6,403 nucleotides of DNA from Candidatus Geothermarchaeota archaeon (GTDB lineage Archaea > Thermoproteota > Nitrososphaeria > Geothermarchaeales > JAUWBL01). The translations under genes and the position numbers were made by a program. The stretch is taken from assembly GCA_030601715.1 (NCBI GenBank), contig JAUWBL010000063.1, positions 1 to 6,403 on the forward strand, read 5' to 3'. Within the stretch, counting starts at the first letter, position 1. The number at the start of each line of letters is the position of its first letter. A model generated the notes under the pieces. The model ran no database searches and had not been told where the DNA came from. It saw only the letters and a program-made list of their open reading frames with translations. Shown one piece after another: positions 5,282 to 6,403 of this stretch.

Positions 5282-5608
5282 ATGTTGGATCCAGTGCTCT
5301 TGGTCTTGGGTGGGATCGGCTTGGCCGTTGACTTGGGCGTGTTCTACTACGCCCTTCGCTTGTTGCTCATCATGCGGAGGGGTCTGTTGGAGACGAGTTG
5401 GAGATACATCAGTGCCGGCGCCATCTTGGCTGGGGCAGGCATGTTCTTTTTCTTCATATATCACGCCGCGATGCCCGAGGAACAGATGCTTCACGACCTC
5501 AGCTTTTCTCTGCTTGAGGTCTCGCACATCGTCGGCGGAGCGCTCATTCTCCTCGGACTCAGAGCCCACTACAAGGTCTGGAAGCCGACGAAGGCAGCGA
5601 TCCTCTGA
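5282..5608 (+). CDS. small three-helix integral membrane protein, function unknown
   Basis: A 108-residue hydrophobic protein, family not recognised. Three membrane segments are clear: about 4-30 (VLLVLGGIGLAVDLGVFYYA), 41-61 (YISAGAILAGAGMFFFFIYH) and 75-93 (FSLLEVSHIVGGALILLGL). MRRG after the first helix and RAHYKVWKPTK at the end are basic and likely cytoplasmic, placing the acidic loop MPEEQMLHD outside. Histidines at 61, 71 and 82 sit at helix ends and in that loop, which might bind metal or heme, but this is speculation. ATG 5282 is chosen because CTTAATATG at 5243-5251 sits where a TATA box for a nearly leaderless transcript would be. ATG 5249 or 5252 in the same frame would add 10-11 residues. 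Hydropathy makes it a real gene; no partner is evident. Confidence 0.7.
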   Translation: MLDPVLLVLGGIGLAVDLGVFYYALRLLLIMRRGLLETSWRYISAGAILAGAGMFFFFIYHAAMPEEQMLHDLSFSLLEVSHIVGGALILLGLRAHYKVWKPTKAAIL

Positions 5609-5829
5609 AGGATTCGACCGAATCTCGCCGAAGCTCGAGAACCAAACGGAGCCTATTGGGAACAAGCCGACGGGGAATCCTGAGGGCCAAGAGGTCTCCA
5701 CCCCAACTCATTCTGAATGTGAGGTTTCGCGACTTTCTATGTGAATCTTCTATTCTCAGCCGAACATGCCGGGTTGGTCAAGCCGCTACGACGACATCTC
5801 GGGAGAGATAGACTGAGAGATGTCAAAGC
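5609..5829. other. gene-free stretch after the membrane protein gene
   Basis: No convincing coding frame. GATTCG (5611-5616) and CGAATC (5619-5624) form a perfect inverted repeat with a 2-base spacer 2 bases after the stop codon; it may mark the transcript end, though no T-run follows. CCGAACATGCCGGG at 5760-5773 recurs with one change at 6140-6153. GAGAGAT occurs twice, 12 bases apart, near 5804-5822. Confidence 0.45.
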
Positions 5830-5900
5830 GATATGTATTAATATTAAAACCAAATGTACTAGTAAACTAAAATGACATATCAACACATAAATAAATCGAC
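5830..5900 (+). promoter_or_regulatory. AT-rich promoter-like region before the 54-residue ORF
   Basis: This stretch is much richer in A/T than everything around it, with runs such as GTATTAATATTAAAACC and CATAAATAAATC. The latter (5885-5896) lies about 31-42 bases before ATG 5927, the right distance for an archaeal TATA box driving a short-leader or leaderless transcript. Assignment is by composition and spacing only. Confidence 0.45.
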
Positions 5901-5926
5901 GTGTACAACCACTATGAACCAAATTG

Positions 5927-6091
5927 ATGTCACACAGCGAGTTCAAGACATTAGAGGAAGCATCGATCACAGTCGGCAACGAGACTTATTCCATAGCAGA
6001 AGACCCCAAAACCCTAGACTACCTTATCCTCGAGACCAAGGATGGCAAGCGGTATCGAGTGCTGAAAGCCGCCATCTGGCCCTACGACTAG
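5927..6091 (+). CDS. 54-residue hypothetical protein
   Basis: An unbroken frame from ATG 5927 to TAG 6089-6091; an in-frame TGA at 5915-5917 limits the start to this ATG or TTG 5924. No family is recognised. The composition is protein-like: acidic N-terminal half (SEFKTLEEASITVGNETYSI), then LDYLILETKDGKRYRVLKA and a final IWPYD. Alternating hydrophobic residues around NET and DGKR suggest two beta-hairpins, so a small beta-barrel is possible. There are no cysteines, signal peptide or membrane segment. No Shine-Dalgarno is seen, but a TATA-like CATAAATAAATC lies upstream at a distance suited to leaderless expression. It is the last gene before the right copy of the tRNA repeat. Other frames here give Arg/His-rich peptides and look like shadows. 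Confidence 0.6.
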   Translation: MSHSEFKTLEEASITVGNETYSIAEDPKTLDYLILETKDGKRYRVLKAAIWPYD

Positions 6092-6201
6092 CCCAGCCAC
6101 AGAGACACTTCGTCGATTGAGCCAGACTAGGAGGACTAACCGAACCTGCCGGGATTGTTGCTGTCCCCGTTCACCTGATGCCTTTACCAGTAAGTTCGAG
6201 C

Positions 6202-6226
6202 TCAAATTCCACCCCCCGCACCATTT
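6202..6226 (+). repeat. tRNA 3'-end repeat, proposed attR core
   Basis: A copy of the tRNA-Leu 3' end with CCA and TTT, 24 of 25 identical to 3033-3057. Upstream of it the T-arm is not preserved: GTAAG-TTCGAGC cannot pair with the following bases, so this is not the 3' half of a working tRNA. It is the expected truncated duplicate at the far end of an element integrated into a tRNA gene. Confidence 0.55.
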
Positions 6227-6232
6227 TCCGGG

Positions 6233-6305
6233 TGCAACGTAGGCTCTGAGCCTCCTGATGGAAGCAGGTCCTCCCCTACGAGGAGTTTCCCTGCTTGTCG
6301 TTGCA
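6233..6305 (+). other. nested inverted repeats, possible structured RNA
   Basis: TGCAACG (6233-6239) pairs perfectly with CGTTGCA (6299-6305). Inside lie the hairpin GGCTC-T-GAGCC (6242-6252), too tight to close fully, and a longer stem GCAGGTCCTC (6264-6273) with GAGGA (6280-6284) and CCTGC (6290-6294), separated by a GTTTC bulge. The result is a three-way-junction-like fold of about 73 bases. It is not a tRNA: there is no T-loop consensus or CCA. A small RNA or DNA-level structure is possible. Confidence 0.35.
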
Positions 6306-6350
6306 ACGAGTTGGCTACGGCTCAATTAGCGCCCAGCTTCGACTCGTTGT

Positions 6351-6360
6351 GCATAAAAGG
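6351..6360 (+). promoter_or_regulatory. TATA-like box directed to the right edge
   Basis: GCATAAAAGG matches the archaeal TATA consensus well and would start transcription near 6380, for a gene or RNA that lies beyond the window. No start codon with a following frame can be assessed here. Confidence 0.4.
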
Positions 6361-6403
6361 AAAGTTGGATGCGCTTAGTTGTTGTGTGCGGGATGGAATG
6401 ATC

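Larger units (their letters stand above)
6092..6403. other. gene-free right end with repeat and nested inverted repeats
   Basis: No frame looks coding. The stretch carries the right tRNA-end repeat (6202-6226), a set of nested inverted repeats at 6233-6305, a further inverted repeat AACGAGT (6305-6311) / ACTCGTT (6342-6348), and a TATA-like box near 6351-6360. Confidence 0.5.

Noticed and set aside
5737..5979. 80-codon minus-strand hydrophobic frame
   Set aside because: Its hydrophobicity comes from the AT-rich promoter region read backwards; it overlaps the start of the 54-residue ORF and has no ribosome site.
6183..6223. 3' half of a split tRNA-Leu gene
   Set aside because: The T-stem cannot form (GTAAG against the bases after the loop), and an intact tRNA-Leu exists in the window; a duplicated integration site explains it better.
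6244..6294. C/D box small RNA (CTGA and TGATGG words)
   Set aside because: The boxes are imperfect, in the wrong order, and without a K-turn arrangement; the inverted repeats describe the region better.
6014..6325. 103-codon minus-strand frame at the right end
   Set aside because: It covers the tRNA-end repeat and part of the 54-residue ORF, is rich in Arg/Ser/Gly as expected of a shadow frame, and shows no motif.
1..6403. CRISPR array or transposase gene
   Set aside because: No regularly spaced repeats were seen, and no transposase or integrase motif was recognised in any frame.

Overview
The window looks archaeal, from a genome of fairly high G+C. The evidence is a tRNA-Leu gene interrupted in its D-loop by a short intron that folds into a (relaxed) bulge-helix-bulge, a tRNA gene that encodes its own CCA, Shine-Dalgarno sites of the GGAGG/GGTGA type close to starts, and A/T-rich TATA-like boxes about 25-40 bases upstream of starts. 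The leftmost gene also resembles the geranylgeranyl-reductase branch of FAD proteins used in archaeal lipid synthesis. A TACK-type lineage such as Bathyarchaeia would fit non-canonical tRNA introns, but the sequence alone does not fix the clade.

Left part (1-2941), a compact housekeeping/redox region. A 5'-truncated FAD-dependent oxidoreductase is followed after 11 bases by a class I, COMT-like SAM-dependent O-methyltransferase, probably one operon. Convergent to these, on the minus strand, are a very small thioredoxin-reductase-like FAD protein without cysteines and, upstream of it, a ferritin with a complete ferroxidase centre. The ferritin diverges from a cutA gene across a 108-base shared promoter region. 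Ferritin, CutA and the flavoprotein together suggest metal and redox homeostasis.

Middle and right (2942-6403). The tRNA-Leu(CAG) gene carries a 25-nt intron between D-loop positions. Its last 22 bases plus the following TTT recur at 6202-6226 with one mismatch, the expected footprint of an element integrated into the 3' end of a tRNA gene. The roughly 3.2 kb between the copies holds a bacterial/eukaryote-like aromatic-L-amino-acid decarboxylase (minus strand), a possible decayed Cys-containing coding remnant, a three-helix membrane protein of unknown function, an AT-rich promoter-like stretch and an unrecognised 54-residue protein. A third, partial copy of the repeat lies at 4822-4846. No integrase is visible, so this would be a degraded or non-autonomous island. 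The last 180 bases hold nested inverted repeats that could fold as a structured RNA, and a TATA-like box pointing out of the window.
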